A program made the position numbers and the translations under genes. This document shows, piece by piece, positions 42,553-51,280 of a stretch of DNA of 64,000 bases (positions are counted from its first letter, which is position 1; the number at the start of each line of letters is the position of its first letter). The notes below the pieces were generated by a model, which saw only the letters and a list, made by a program, of their open reading frames with translations, made no database searches and was not told where the DNA came from. The stretch spans positions 799,068-863,067 of the forward strand of contig NZ_FNQH01000001.1 of NCBI RefSeq assembly GCF_900107505.1. The letters are read 5' to 3'. This DNA is from Trichococcus collinsii (GTDB lineage Bacteria; Bacillota; Bacilli; Lactobacillales; Aerococcaceae).

Positions 42553-42780
42553 CTATTGCTCCTCTCTTTTGTCACCATTTTGGTGCTTCTTAGGAAAAAA
42601 AATAGAGTCTATACTTTTATCTAAAAGCTTCGACAGTGCGAACATCTCGTCTTGAGTAAATTCGCTTTTCCCTTTTTCCTTATTACGATAGGACAATGTT
42701 GATATTCCAAGGTATTTTGCTATTTCTTCTTGGGTCATCCTCAATTTGTCCTTTCTCATCGCGTATAGCCTCGATTGCAT
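42553..42780 (-). CDS. XRE-family Cro-like repressor
   Basis: 75 aa, ATG behind GGAGGTG. HTH LRMTQEEIAKYLGISTLSYRNKEKGKSEFTQDEMFALSKLL. Divergent from the S24 repressor and first gene of the lytic transcript, the usual cro position. Confidence 0.85.
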   Translation of the reverse strand: MQSRLYAMRKDKLRMTQEEIAKYLGISTLSYRNKEKGKSEFTQDEMFALSKLLDKSIDSIFFPKKHQNGDKREEQ

Positions 42781-42801
42781 TTATCTCACCTCCATGACCA
42801 A

Positions 42802-42887
42802 ATATTAGCACCATTTCGGTTACATGTAAATAGTTTTTTATCTAAAAAGACAAAAATGTTTCCAAAACGGTGATTAAATGATATTCT
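42802..42887. promoter_or_regulatory. Divergent lysogeny switch: two promoters and two operator-like sites
   Basis: Lytic promoter on the minus strand: TTTACA (42830-42825), 17 bp, TAATAT (42807-42802). Repressor promoter on the plus strand: TTTCCA (42859-42864), 17 bp, TATTCT (42882-42887). An 11-bp motif CACC(A/G)TTT(C/T)GG occurs once in each spacer in opposite orientation (42809-42819 and 42862-42872). Both are candidate repressor/Cro operators placed to block each promoter. Confidence 0.72.
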
Positions 42888-42923
42888 TAAATCATCAAAA
42901 ATTAATTTTATGGAGGTGAGCAA

Positions 42924-43559
42924 ATGGAACTGAATAAGTTTATCGGTGGACGGATTAAACATTTTCGAGAATCTAGAAATATGACTCAAGATGAATTGGC
43001 CGAGATGTTAAGAACTACGCGGCAATCTATAAGTAGATACGAAAATGGCGAACGAAAAGCGAATCAGGATTTATTATTCGAACTTGCATCCATATTCAAA
43101 GTTTCGTTAGATGATTTTTTTCCAGCAAGAAACTTGTATGAACAAACAAACATAACTAAAGTCACTCCGGAGAATATGGTCGCAATACCAGTTATCGGTA
43201 CAATCGCATGCGGTGATCCAATATTGGCCGACGAAAATATCATAGGGTATCGGTATCATTTGAAGGACAGGCTACCAAAAGGACAGACGTTCTACTTAAC
43301 AGCCAAAGGAGATAGCATGGAGCCAAAGATTCCGGATGGATCAGATGTATTGATAAGAATGCAAGATGATGTCGAGGACGGAGAAATAGCTGCCGTTTTG
43401 GTTAATGGAGATTGCGAAGCCACGCTTAAACGCGTTAAAAAACAAGGTAACATCGTTATGTTGATAGCTGAGAATAGCGCATATGCGCCGTATATCATAA
43501 CAAAGGAAAATCCTGCAAAAATTCTTGGAAAAGCTGTTGGTGTGAGTTTTGATTTATGA
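42924..43559 (+). CDS. CI-like repressor with S24 (LexA-type) peptidase domain
   Basis: 211 aa. Residues 8-65 form an XRE HTH (MTQDELAEMLRTTRQSISRYENGERK). Residues about 90-211 are the S24 domain, with cleavage site Cys96-Gly97 (IACGDP), catalytic Ser131 (GDSMEP) and Lys169 (TLKRV). RecA-stimulated self-cleavage should link induction to DNA damage. GGAGGTG lies before the ATG. Confidence 0.92.
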   Translation: MELNKFIGGRIKHFRESRNMTQDELAEMLRTTRQSISRYENGERKANQDLLFELASIFKVSLDDFFPARNLYEQTNITKVTPENMVAIPVIGTIACGDPILADENIIGYRYHLKDRLPKGQTFYLTAKGDSMEPKIPDGSDVLIRMQDDVEDGEIAAVLVNGDCEATLKRVKKQGNIVMLIAENSAYAPYIITKENPAKILGKAVGVSFDL

Positions 43560-43597
43560 TGGTCAAACACACATAAATATACTTTGGAGGTCATTGA

Positions 43598-44266
43598 ATG
43601 AGTAAATTGAGGAAATTAGCATTATTAGGGATTGCTTCTTTGGGATTGGCTGCTTGCGGATCAGAGAATGTTGCAGAGGATAATCAAGAACAAGCATCTT
43701 CTTCAACTTCCGTCGCTTCGGAAAGTTCCGCTGTCGCCGAAAGTACAAGCGAAATCGACCCGATGTTAGTTACCAACGGGCCAATGATGAAGGTTGGGCA
43801 ATATGTGAATGACCCTGCCTATGGAAAGCTTTCTTTGGCTAAGATTACAATTCCAGAAATAAGGTCAGAGGTGTCCAGCGGAATATTTTTAACAATCCAC
43901 TCAGTAAAACTTATTAATTTCGAAAATATACCTGATAGCAGCGCCTATGATGCAAGTACCTACATAGGAATTAGCGGCAAACAAGGATATGACCTTCAGG
44001 TTGTTTATACGGTGGAAAATGAGACAGACAGTAAAATTGGCCATACGCCTTTAAGCAAACTAGTTTTATCTGACGGTGAACAAATAACGAGGGGAATTTT
44101 CGTGGATGAAACGATGTCATTAGAGCCTCATAGCAAAGCATCTAATCAAATCGCTCATGTAGCAATACCAAGCCAAGATATTACTTCTGTCTCACTGTAT
44201 CTGGAACCAACCTACGAATCACCGTATGTGAACATCGATGCAATACCGGTTGACGTGGCTTTTTAA
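43598..44266 (+). CDS. Lipoprotein in the lysogeny module (candidate superinfection exclusion)
   Basis: 222 aa. Type II signal with lipobox LAAC (Cys at about residue 20), then a Ser/Glu-rich linker and a beta-rich domain resembling DUF4352-type lipoproteins. It lies 38 bp after the repressor, probably in the same transcript. Prophage lipoproteins in this position in lactic acid bacteria block incoming phage DNA (the Ltp type); a similar role here is inference. TTGGAGG lies before the ATG. Confidence 0.72.
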   Translation: MSKLRKLALLGIASLGLAACGSENVAEDNQEQASSSTSVASESSAVAESTSEIDPMLVTNGPMMKVGQYVNDPAYGKLSLAKITIPEIRSEVSSGIFLTIHSVKLINFENIPDSSAYDASTYIGISGKQGYDLQVVYTVENETDSKIGHTPLSKLVLSDGEQITRGIFVDETMSLEPHSKASNQIAHVAIPSQDITSVSLYLEPTYESPYVNIDAIPVDVAF

Positions 44267-44338
44267 AACAAAAAAAACCCCACTCCCCTACTTTGGACGT
44301 CAATGGAGTGAGAGAGGTCAATTAATTGGAGGAAAAGA

Positions 44339-45013
44339 ATGAAGTCACTAACCGTAAGAACCTGTGTAAATTTCTCAATTACCGAAAATTTACCATTAAT
44401 CAAAGCCGGACAGCCTGTTGGTAATATAGCCCCAACAGGTAGAAGTTTTGATTTGGGTGGACGAATTTATAATGTTTACACATGTAATTACTATGTAACC
44501 ATTAATGATACTATAATGATTGAAGATAGAATTGAGGGAGGATTTACGACAGTAGAACATTATAAAAAATCCACTTCCTTTGAAGCATACTATTCTGCAA
44601 ACGACCAATTGCTTTTTGTAGAAGCACCAACAGCAATCGCAAAAACATTTTTGAGCTTACTACAAAGTCAATACCGAGAAAAGGTAAACACAATAGTCTA
44701 TGATTTTGACTTTGGGAAAATTGGTGAATATAAAAATAATGCAAAAGCTATTTTCTTTGCAGTTAATGATGATTCAATTGACAACAAAGTATTTTGGGGA
44801 AATGGTGTAGATCAAGATACCGAGGCCATAGCAGCGATAGACAATTCTCAAGCAACATATCTTTTGGTTGAAATGGATATAATTCAAAGAGCGCGAACAA
44901 TTGGTTTTTCTAAAAAAGGTGCAGTTGTAATATACAATGTACCAAATGATTTAAATTTAGAAAACCCTTATTTACAATTAGCCTATAATGCTATACAGTT
45001 GGTTTCAATTTAA
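44339..45013 (+). CDS. Hypothetical protein (prophage accessory)
   Basis: 224 aa behind TTGGAGG. Alpha/beta, no membrane segment: NVYTCNYYVTINDTIMIEDRIEGG, then ..EKVNTIVYDFDFGKIGEY and an Ile/Asn-rich end. I do not recognise the family. AT-rich. Its 3' end overlaps the convergent 269-aa gene by 23 bp. It may be cotranscribed with the repressor and lipoprotein. Confidence 0.65.
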   Translation: MKSLTVRTCVNFSITENLPLIKAGQPVGNIAPTGRSFDLGGRIYNVYTCNYYVTINDTIMIEDRIEGGFTTVEHYKKSTSFEAYYSANDQLLFVEAPTAIAKTFLSLLQSQYREKVNTIVYDFDFGKIGEYKNNAKAIFFAVNDDSIDNKVFWGNGVDQDTEAIAAIDNSQATYLLVEMDIIQRARTIGFSKKGAVVIYNVPNDLNLENPYLQLAYNAIQLVSI

Positions 45014-45800
45014 ATTCTATTGAAGATAGAGCTATATAATCTTTAAGAATTTTAGCCAACGTGTCTTTTCCCTCAGTATGAATTTCCAACTTTTTATTGT
45101 AAATGTGGATTTGGGCATCCTCCTCTTGAAATTTCAGCTCAAATTTAATGCTTTCAGGCTTTCCTAAGTGTTTAATAGTAAGTCTGTAAAAGGGGTTAAA
45201 TTTTGAAAAAATAATTTCTACAGAATATAAAGGGTTCGTACGTTTTGTATTTGGATTTGGGTAAAAAACGAATTTTTTAGAGAAAATTTCAATAAAAGAA
45301 AGAAAATTCACATGTTCTTTCTTTGAGTCGTTATAAGAACTTGTCGAACTATATTTTAATCTCAGTTGTTTATAATCAGTCCGTATATCCAAAAATAAGT
45401 CAATATTTCTTTCATAGCCTAAGTAATCAAACCCGAAAGAAGCGTTATTTTCGTGAATAACAAGTTTTGTTATCTTAGAACCTTTGAATGAGTTTTTCAA
45501 ATCACTAGTAAATTCTTTAACCATGACTCTAAAGTCAAAATCTGTATTAGTTAAAAATTTACATGATCCTGTCCAAGAAACTGTCTCACCCTGAAACCAT
45601 GCAAGAATTTTATGCCAGAGAATAAAAGCAACATCCCAATTATTATAAATAAATTGAACGTATGAAGTTACTATACCAAAAATTGGTACTGCTAAAGTTA
45701 GCCATAGTGGAAATTTCTCTGTATCAGTAAATATTAGGGAAATTGCTATAATCATACCCACAGTAGCAGTTATTAGACTAGCTACTTTTATCTTTGTCAT
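44991..45800 (-). CDS. Two-TM protein with beta-rich cytosolic domain (prophage accessory)
   Basis: 269 aa. Two N-terminal transmembrane helices (about residues 6-26 and 31-52), then a basic and aromatic beta-strand-rich domain of about 210 aa (FGFDYLGYERNIDLFLDIR, FVFYPNPNT, YRLTIKHLG). This design is similar to two-TM beta-strand effectors of antiphage systems such as Cap15, but no nucleotidyltransferase lies nearby and I cannot prove homology. It is convergent with the 224-aa gene. Confidence 0.62.
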   Translation of the reverse strand: MTKIKVASLITATVGMIIAISLIFTDTEKFPLWLTLAVPIFGIVTSYVQFIYNNWDVAFILWHKILAWFQGETVSWTGSCKFLTNTDFDFRVMVKEFTSDLKNSFKGSKITKLVIHENNASFGFDYLGYERNIDLFLDIRTDYKQLRLKYSSTSSYNDSKKEHVNFLSFIEIFSKKFVFYPNPNTKRTNPLYSVEIIFSKFNPFYRLTIKHLGKPESIKFELKFQEEDAQIHIYNKKLEIHTEGKDTLAKILKDYIALSSIEFKLKPTV

Positions 45801-45816
45801 AAGAAATACCCCCTTC

Positions 45817-45857
45817 TAAAAAACACCACTCTCCCCGACCAAGACGAAAGTGGTGTT
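45817..45857 (-). terminator. Hairpin with T tract, minus strand
   Basis: AACACCACT / AGTGGTGTT stem followed by TTTTT on the minus strand, just before the 269-aa gene. It may block antisense transcription from the integrase side. Confidence 0.5.
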
Positions 45858-45870
45858 TATCGAAAAAGCG

Positions 45871-45890
45871 CCTTGATTCAAGGTCTTTTT
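45871..45890 (+). terminator. Short hairpin with T tract, plus strand
   Basis: CCTTGA / TCAAGG followed by TCTTTTT. It precedes the integrase gene and may insulate it. Confidence 0.4.
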
Positions 45891-45977
45891 GTGTACAGTC
45901 ATTTTAACACATGAAAGGAGTTGGTGCCAGATTTCCTTATGCAGCGCCCTGCCCGGCAAGCGGAAGGAGAAACTACA

Positions 45978-47138
45978 ATGACAAAAAGAATAAAGACAAA
46001 TTACCCGAACATATACAAGTACGAAACGAAAAAAGGAATACGATATCAGGTGCGGCGCTCGTATGTGATCAATGGCGTTCCTGGTGAATTCGATAAATCC
46101 GGATTCAAAACGATAATGGCCGCCCGTGCAAAGTTACGAGAGATCGAAGAATTCATTGAGAAAGAAGAATTCGGAATGCTCAGCAATCCCAATATCACAC
46201 TGGACGAATACTATCAGAAATATAAAGAAAAGCGGGTCGCCCGAAAAGAATGGACGGCCGACTCTCTTTCCAGCCTCGACAACCACTTCCGGAATCATCT
46301 GTCGAACCGCTTTGGCCAGACACCCCTGAAAAAAATCGATCGGCACAGCTATGAACTCTATCTGAATGAGATGCTGCACGATGAAGAGCTTGCTGAAGAA
46401 TCCGTCAAGACCTATCACCATCTGATGTGCGCGATTCTGAATGATGCCGTGCGTTGTGGCATCCTGGAGCGCAACCGGCTCTCTTACGTAAAGATTCGCA
46501 AGGAAGGCGCCAAGCCGAAAACGAAGAACATCGATATCGCGAACTACAATCTGTTTATGGATAAAGCGAAAGAAATTCTGACGAAACAGAATTATGCGAT
46601 GCTCTACCTCACGACTTTTGGCCTAAGACGCGGTGAAATCATGGGACTGACACAAAAGAACGTGGTTTTCCGGCCAGATGGGACGTTCATCAGGGTTTTA
46701 CTAACCCGCACGTTAAAACGCCCTGACGGGAAAGGAACGAAGACTCCGAGCAGTGAACGCATGATCGCTTTGAACGAGGAAGCGGCCGCTCTTCTGGAAT
46801 ACTGCATCCAGGAAGCACGAGATATCAAGGCGGACTTCGGACAGATCCTGAATCAAGATGATTTTATCTTCTTGAATCCGCAACGAGGCGTCCCCTTCTG
46901 CGTTACCCACTTGAACCGCATTATGTCATGCGTCTCTGAAGAAAGCGGCGTGAAGGCAAGCCCACATATGATGCGGCATACCTTTACCACACAAGCGTCC
47001 CTAGCAGGCGTGAACGGAAGAGCATTGGCGGATTACCTTGGACACAAAAAAACCTCCATGACGGATCATTATACTCACGCCACAGAGGAAGGTAGCCAAA
47101 AGGTCATTCAGATCGCAAGTACCCGGATGCATGGCTAG
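45978..47138 (+). CDS. int: Tyrosine integrase
   Basis: 386 aa from ATG 45978 (GGAAGGAG upstream). N-terminal arm-binding domain (residues about 1-60: IYKYETKKGIRYQVRRSYVINGVPGEFDKSGFKT), SAM-like core-binding domain, then the catalytic domain with Arg in TTFGLRRGE, His-x-x-Arg in HMMRHTF and the Tyr in DHYTHAT after LGHKKTSM. It points at attR, 174 bp away. Confidence 0.95.
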   Translation: MTKRIKTNYPNIYKYETKKGIRYQVRRSYVINGVPGEFDKSGFKTIMAARAKLREIEEFIEKEEFGMLSNPNITLDEYYQKYKEKRVARKEWTADSLSSLDNHFRNHLSNRFGQTPLKKIDRHSYELYLNEMLHDEELAEESVKTYHHLMCAILNDAVRCGILERNRLSYVKIRKEGAKPKTKNIDIANYNLFMDKAKEILTKQNYAMLYLTTFGLRRGEIMGLTQKNVVFRPDGTFIRVLLTRTLKRPDGKGTKTPSSERMIALNEEAAALLEYCIQEARDIKADFGQILNQDDFIFLNPQRGVPFCVTHLNRIMSCVSEESGVKASPHMMRHTFTTQASLAGVNGRALADYLGHKKTSMTDHYTHATEEGSQKVIQIASTRMHG

Positions 47139-47152
47139 ATAACAACAAAAAA

Positions 47153-47207
47153 GCACTCGGGATTTTTTCCGAAATGGCTCAAAAAATCCCGGATAAATCC
47201 CGAGTGC
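47153..47207 (+). terminator. Integrase terminator, overlapping arm-type repeats
   Basis: 13-bp inverted repeat (GCACTCGGGATTT / AAATCCCGAGTGC) with internal T tract. It also carries the right arm-type repeat. Confidence 0.55.
47186..47205 (+). repeat. Candidate integrase arm-type site, right
   Basis: ATCCCGGATAAATCCCGAGT, 18 of 20 positions identical to 5176-5195 and in the same orientation, 107 bp inside the attR core. Confidence 0.55.
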
Positions 47208-47312
47208 GCATATTTCCGACTCGTTTCAAACAAATTTCAAAAAATGGAAAACGCTGATTTAAAAGCTTTTCAGCACATTTTTAAATATAACTAAAACGAT
47301 GAAAGGTCAACA

Positions 47313-47336
47313 TTATTTCAAGAGCTCGTACATGGC
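47313..47336. other. attR core
   Basis: The 24-bp end of intact pepV, matching attL at 23 of 24 positions. The prophage boundary therefore lies within or next to the pepV stop. Confidence 0.85.
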
Positions 47337-48716
47337 ATCCGCGTAGATGGCGGTAGCGCGGAAAAGATCATCCAGAGCGATAAATTCGTTCGCCTGATGC
47401 ATCGTATCGATGCTGTCGGGGAACATCGCACCATAGGCAACGCCGCGTTCCAACAGACGTCCGTAGGTTCCGCCGCCGATGGATTGTTCATGCCCTTTCA
47501 AGCCTGTATGTTTCTCGTAGACAGCCAACAACGTTTTTACCAACGGATCGTCAGCCGGCACGTAATGCGGCAATTTTCCGTGTCCACCTTTTGCGATCGT
47601 CACGCCATAAGCAGCCAAGGCAGCTTCCAACTTAATTTCGATGCCTTCTTCGGAAACGCCTTGCGGGTAACGGAAGTTAAGTGCCACTTCGCCGCCGGTT
47701 GTCGGTGTGAAGGTGAAAATGCCGGCATTCATGGTCAATTCCCCCATGACCGAATCCGTGTAAGCCAAGTTCAATTTCTTTGCATCATGCTGCAGATGGA
47801 TGCGGTCCGCGATCAATTCAAGGAATGTAGCCGCTTGTCCGCCAAAGTTGAATTTGTTCAGGAAAGTGGCAAGATACGTGCCCGCGTTCACGCCGGCAGC
47901 CGGATTCATGCCATGAGCAGCTTTACCGATCAATTCGATTGTTACTTGTTCGCCATCTACAGAAATCGTTCCTTTGACTGGATTATTTTCAAGGAAAGCA
48001 GCGAATGCCTGCTCAACCCTGTCAGCCTCAGGGCTGCTGAATACGGCAGTAGCATCCTGAGGGACCATGTTTTCGCGCAGTCCGGCGTCAAAACTCAACA
48101 ACGTATTCTTACCGCCTTTGTTGTCACCCCTGAATTGGACCATGAAAGTCTGCATGCCTTTTTCACCATTGATGATCGGGAATTCAGCATCAGGAGAAAA
48201 ACCAAAATCCGGAATCCGTTCATTTTCAAGATAGTGGTCCATGCATTTCCAACCGCTCTCTTCATCCGTACCGATGATGACGCGGACCTTTTTGGCAATA
48301 GGCAATTTCAGGTCGCGGATGATCTTCAACGCATAGTAGGCAGCCATTGTAGGCCCCTTGTCATCGCTGGATCCGCGGGCGTAGATGCGATCATCGATGA
48401 TGACAGGAACGAAAGGATCCGTATCCCAGCCGGTTCCGGTAGGCACAACATCGACGTGGCCGAATACGCCCATCAATTCTTCGCCTTCGCCGAATTCGAT
48501 ATGTCCGGCCAGATTGCCGACATTTTTCGTGGTGAAACCGTCGCGTTCGCCGATAGCCAAGAAGGCCTCAAGAGCTTCTTTTGGGCCTGGTCCGACTGGG
48601 GCATCTGGGGTTATTTTCGAATCGTCCCGCACACTGTCGATCCGCAATAATGTGAATAAATCCTCAAGCAGTTCCGTTTTTCTGACTTCCACTTCTTTTT
48701 TCCAATTGATTTCCAT
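47313..48716 (-). CDS. pepV: Dipeptidase PepV (M20 family)
   Basis: 467 aa from ATG 48716 (TTAGGATG upstream; an in-frame GTG lies two codons earlier). M20 metal-site motifs are clear: FGHVDVVPTG, GSSDDKGPTMAAYYALK, GTDEESGWKC and the C-terminal IGGGTYGR. The length fits PepV. It releases amino acids from dipeptides in the cytoplasm. The prophage uses its last codons as attB and restores them, so the enzyme is intact in the lysogen. Confidence 0.95.
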   Translation of the reverse strand: MEINWKKEVEVRKTELLEDLFTLLRIDSVRDDSKITPDAPVGPGPKEALEAFLAIGERDGFTTKNVGNLAGHIEFGEGEELMGVFGHVDVVPTGTGWDTDPFVPVIIDDRIYARGSSDDKGPTMAAYYALKIIRDLKLPIAKKVRVIIGTDEESGWKCMDHYLENERIPDFGFSPDAEFPIINGEKGMQTFMVQFRGDNKGGKNTLLSFDAGLRENMVPQDATAVFSSPEADRVEQAFAAFLENNPVKGTISVDGEQVTIELIGKAAHGMNPAAGVNAGTYLATFLNKFNFGGQAATFLELIADRIHLQHDAKKLNLAYTDSVMGELTMNAGIFTFTPTTGGEVALNFRYPQGVSEEGIEIKLEAALAAYGVTIAKGGHGKLPHYVPADDPLVKTLLAVYEKHTGLKGHEQSIGGGTYGRLLERGVAYGAMFPDSIDTMHQANEFIALDDLFRATAIYADAMYELLK

Positions 48717-48817
48717 ACGCACACATCCTAACTTAAAATATCATGCTATCATCATATCATTTTTGGCAAAATAACCAAATAAAAGCTTGGTATTTAGGCC
48801 CAACAATCCGCAATTTC

Positions 48818-49561
48818 TTAGCCTTTTTTAATCGACTCCGGCAGATGTTCCCGCAATGCTGCAAGTTCCTCGTCACGCAGCGGACGGTAGTCCCCTTTTG
48901 CCAATTGCTCGTCCAAATGCAAGGGCCCCATTGTCAATCGTTTCAGGAAGGTAACCTCTTTTCCGCAGGCCAGCACCATCCGTTTCACTTGATGGAACTT
49001 CCCTTCTTTGATTGTGATCTCAACCTCTGAGCAATCCTTTTCTTCATCATAGCGCAAGAGCTCCAGTTTTGCCGGCAGGCAACGGTAGCCATCTTCCAGT
49101 ATGAGCCCATCAGAAAAGGCTTTTTGGTCTTCTTCCGTCATCCGACCGGCAACTTTCGCGAAGTAGACCTTGTCCACATGCCGTTTAGGCGACAGCAGGA
49201 AATGCGCCAACTGGCCGTCGTTCGTCAGCAGCAACAGTCCTTCCGTATCTTTATCCAGTCGACCGACTGGAAAGAGTTCTTGCTGATGGAGTTCGAAAGC
49301 CAACAGGTCGATGACCGTCTTTTGGTGATTATCCTCCGTCGCACTGAGGACGCCCTGTGGTTTGTTCATCATCAGGTAAATATATTCCTGATAGCTGACA
49401 GGATCGCCCCCGACCAGAATAGCGTCCTTTTCGCTGTCCACTTTGGCTTCGGCTTTTGTTTCAACTTTTCCGTTCACCGTCACCAGTTTCTTTTTCAATA
49501 ACACTTTGACTTCTTTTCTGGATCCGAATCCGGAATTCGACAGCAGTTTGTCCAAACGCAT
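48818..49561 (-). CDS. RsuA/RluB-family 16S/23S rRNA pseudouridine synthase
   Basis: 247 aa from ATG 49561 (AAGGGAG upstream). An S4 domain (MRLDKLLSNSGFGSRKEVKVLLK...VTVNG) and a catalytic domain with FPVGRLDKDTEGLLLLTNDG, containing the active Asp, plus KEGKFHQVKRM. It isomerises a uridine in rRNA; RsuA (16S) type is most likely from length and motif. Confidence 0.92.
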   Translation of the reverse strand: MRLDKLLSNSGFGSRKEVKVLLKKKLVTVNGKVETKAEAKVDSEKDAILVGGDPVSYQEYIYLMMNKPQGVLSATEDNHQKTVIDLLAFELHQQELFPVGRLDKDTEGLLLLTNDGQLAHFLLSPKRHVDKVYFAKVAGRMTEEDQKAFSDGLILEDGYRCLPAKLELLRYDEEKDCSEVEITIKEGKFHQVKRMVLACGKEVTFLKRLTMGPLHLDEQLAKGDYRPLRDEELAALREHLPESIKKG

Positions 49562-49579
49562 ATTTTTCTCCCTTATAAA

Positions 49580-49614
49580 CCAAAAAGCACCCACTAAGGC
49601 TGCTTTTCGGTTTT
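49580..49614 (-). terminator. Terminator after the flippase gene
   Basis: On the minus strand CCGAAAAGCA / TGCTTTTTGG stem with T-rich tail; it lies between the flippase stop and the rsuA-like start. Confidence 0.55.
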
Positions 49615-49621
49615 GTTTATT

Positions 49622-51280
49622 TTATTTGATGCGCATTTTTCTGCGCAGGCCGTTCGCTTTGGCGCCCAAAATGTCATCAGCGATGCGCAATTTCAGGGTG
49701 AGGAACAAGTAGACGAAGCCTCCAACTGCCGCTACTATGGCGACAACCACAAGTGCCATCAACTTGCGATCAATCGGAATGACCAACATGCTGGCTTTCA
49801 AGGCAATGAACGCGCAGGCCGTCATGACCAAGGCGACTGCCAAAATTTTCCCAGTTTTTCTCAACGTGTCAACCAGCCCGAAATGGGTCAGGTGATAGAT
49901 TTTCCATCCGCTCAAGAGCACCGTGACGATGAATCCAATCGTCGTCGCAACCAGGGCGCCTGCCGTATCGAACAAAGCCAACATCGGATACTGCATGACC
50001 ACTTTAACCGCCAATCCAACCAACAGATAGGCGATCATTGTCTTATGTCGGCTCAAAGACTGCAAAATCGATCCGAGAACCGTGAACAGCCCTAAAACGA
50101 TGCTCATCAAAGCCGATACCGCCAATAGCGTAGGACCTACCGGATGGAGCGGATAGAACACGTTGTAGATTGGTTCCGAAACAATCATCATCCCCAATGA
50201 TGCCGGAAGCATGATAAAAGCGAACAGTTGGATTATCTCCCTCACCTGGCTCTGCAGCACACGGAAGTTTCCTTTCGTGAACTCGGCGGCAATCAGAGGC
50301 ACCGCGGCTGTGGCCATCCCGACCGCCAATGAAACGATGATCATGATCAGTTTGTCGGCATTGAAACTGAACAGTCCAAAAAGATCTTCGATTTCCTTAC
50401 CTGTGTAACTCGTCAAGTTCTCCATCATTGGTTTGAATGTCACCTGATCGATCAGCTTGGCGAAAGTTATGCCTGAGCCAATCAGGATGAACGGGATCGA
50501 TTCCTGCAGCATGCTCTTGATGGCCGCAGTCGTCTGGATGTTGCTGGAAGGTTCACTGTTGGCGATCAATGGCTGATATTCGGCCATTTTCCTTTTGTAA
50601 TAAAAAAGCAAGATGATGGTTGCAACGATCGCTCCCACCAACGCAGCGAAAGTGGAATGCGCAACAGCTGTGGCGATGCTGCCATCCATAAGTTGCATCA
50701 CAATGTAAGTGGCGCCCAGAATGTAGATTACCCTGCCGACCTGTTCGAACACTTGCGAAATCGCTGAAGGCACCATATCCTGATAGCCTTGGAAAAAACC
50801 GCGCATCAAGCTCATGCCTGGTACCAACAATAAAGCTGGTGCCAACGCCCGGATTACCAATGCTCCGTCTTCAGGTGAAGCGGCCGGGCTGTTCTCAGCA
50901 ATCATCGGTGCCAACCCGTACATCAATGCGGCACTGACGGCTCCCGTCAAAATCATGAAGAACATGCTCTTCTTGAAGATGTCGATCCCGGTGCGGTATT
51001 GATTTTTTGCATTGTATTGAGCTACCTGCTTGGACATCGCTGCAGGGAAGCCTGCTATCCCGATCGAAAGGAACAGCTGATAAGGTGTGTAGCCTATCGA
51101 ATAAAGGGCATTAGCCGTATTGGCCGCATCCGTCGAGCCCATCAAGGCATTCCATGGGATAATGTAGAGAGCGCCGATCAAGCGGGAAAAAATACTCCCG
51201 AAAGTCATCCAAAAAGTACCCTGCACCATCTTATTGTTGGTTGTTTCATTTTCTTCGTTGATTTTTCTATCTGTTGACAT
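49622..51280 (-). CDS. ytgP: MVF/MATE-type polysaccharide or lipid II flippase (YtgP-like)
   Basis: 552 aa from ATG 51280 (AGCAGG upstream). About 14 transmembrane segments, starting with GTFWMTFGSIFSRLIGALYIIPW, typical of the YtgP/SpoVB/MurJ group. In streptococci and bacilli YtgP serves as a MurJ-type lipid II flippase; the same role is likely. The linear N-terminus (STDRKINEENETTNN) is polar. Confidence 0.85.
   Translation of the reverse strand: MSTDRKINEENETTNNKMVQGTFWMTFGSIFSRLIGALYIIPWNALMGSTDAANTANALYSIGYTPYQLFLSIGIAGFPAAMSKQVAQYNAKNQYRTGIDIFKKSMFFMILTGAVSAALMYGLAPMIAENSPAASPEDGALVIRALAPALLLVPGMSLMRGFFQGYQDMVPSAISQVFEQVGRVIYILGATYIVMQLMDGSIATAVAHSTFAALVGAIVATIILLFYYKRKMAEYQPLIANSEPSSNIQTTAAIKSMLQESIPFILIGSGITFAKLIDQVTFKPMMENLTSYTGKEIEDLFGLFSFNADKLIMIIVSLAVGMATAAVPLIAAEFTKGNFRVLQSQVREIIQLFAFIMLPASLGMMIVSEPIYNVFYPLHPVGPTLLAVSALMSIVLGLFTVLGSILQSLSRHKTMIAYLLVGLAVKVVMQYPMLALFDTAGALVATTIGFIVTVLLSGWKIYHLTHFGLVDTLRKTGKILAVALVMTACAFIALKASMLVIPIDRKLMALVVVAIVAAVGGFVYLFLTLKLRIADDILGAKANGLRRKMRIK

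Larger units (their letters stand above)
5100..47336. mobile_element. Siphovirus-type prophage, integrated at the 3' end of pepV
   Basis: About 42.2 kb bounded by a 24-bp imperfect direct repeat. It contains the full set of modules: integrase, S24 repressor, antirepressor, replication, late regulator, terminase, HK97-like head, long non-contractile tail (tape measure about 1,100 aa, Dit, no sheath), holin and endolysin. Gene order matches cos-type Lactobacillales siphoviruses. Three genes carry an in-frame stop or frameshift (10681-11048, 30738-30938, 33657-34067), so whether it is still inducible is open. Confidence 0.95.

Noticed and set aside
42786..42989. A 68-codon frame antisense to the repressor start
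   Set aside because: It covers the switch promoters and the repressor HTH in antisense and has no RBS.
40020..45957. A 14-bp identical word (GCGCCCTGCCCGGC) at 40020-40033 and 45944-45957
   Set aside because: Tempting as a recombination scar, but short, without inverted ends or target duplication, and no gene set between them forms a clear unit.
47397..48650. A 417-codon open frame antisense to pepV
   Set aside because: pepV motifs are unambiguous on the other strand; the antisense frame is a by-product of its codon use.
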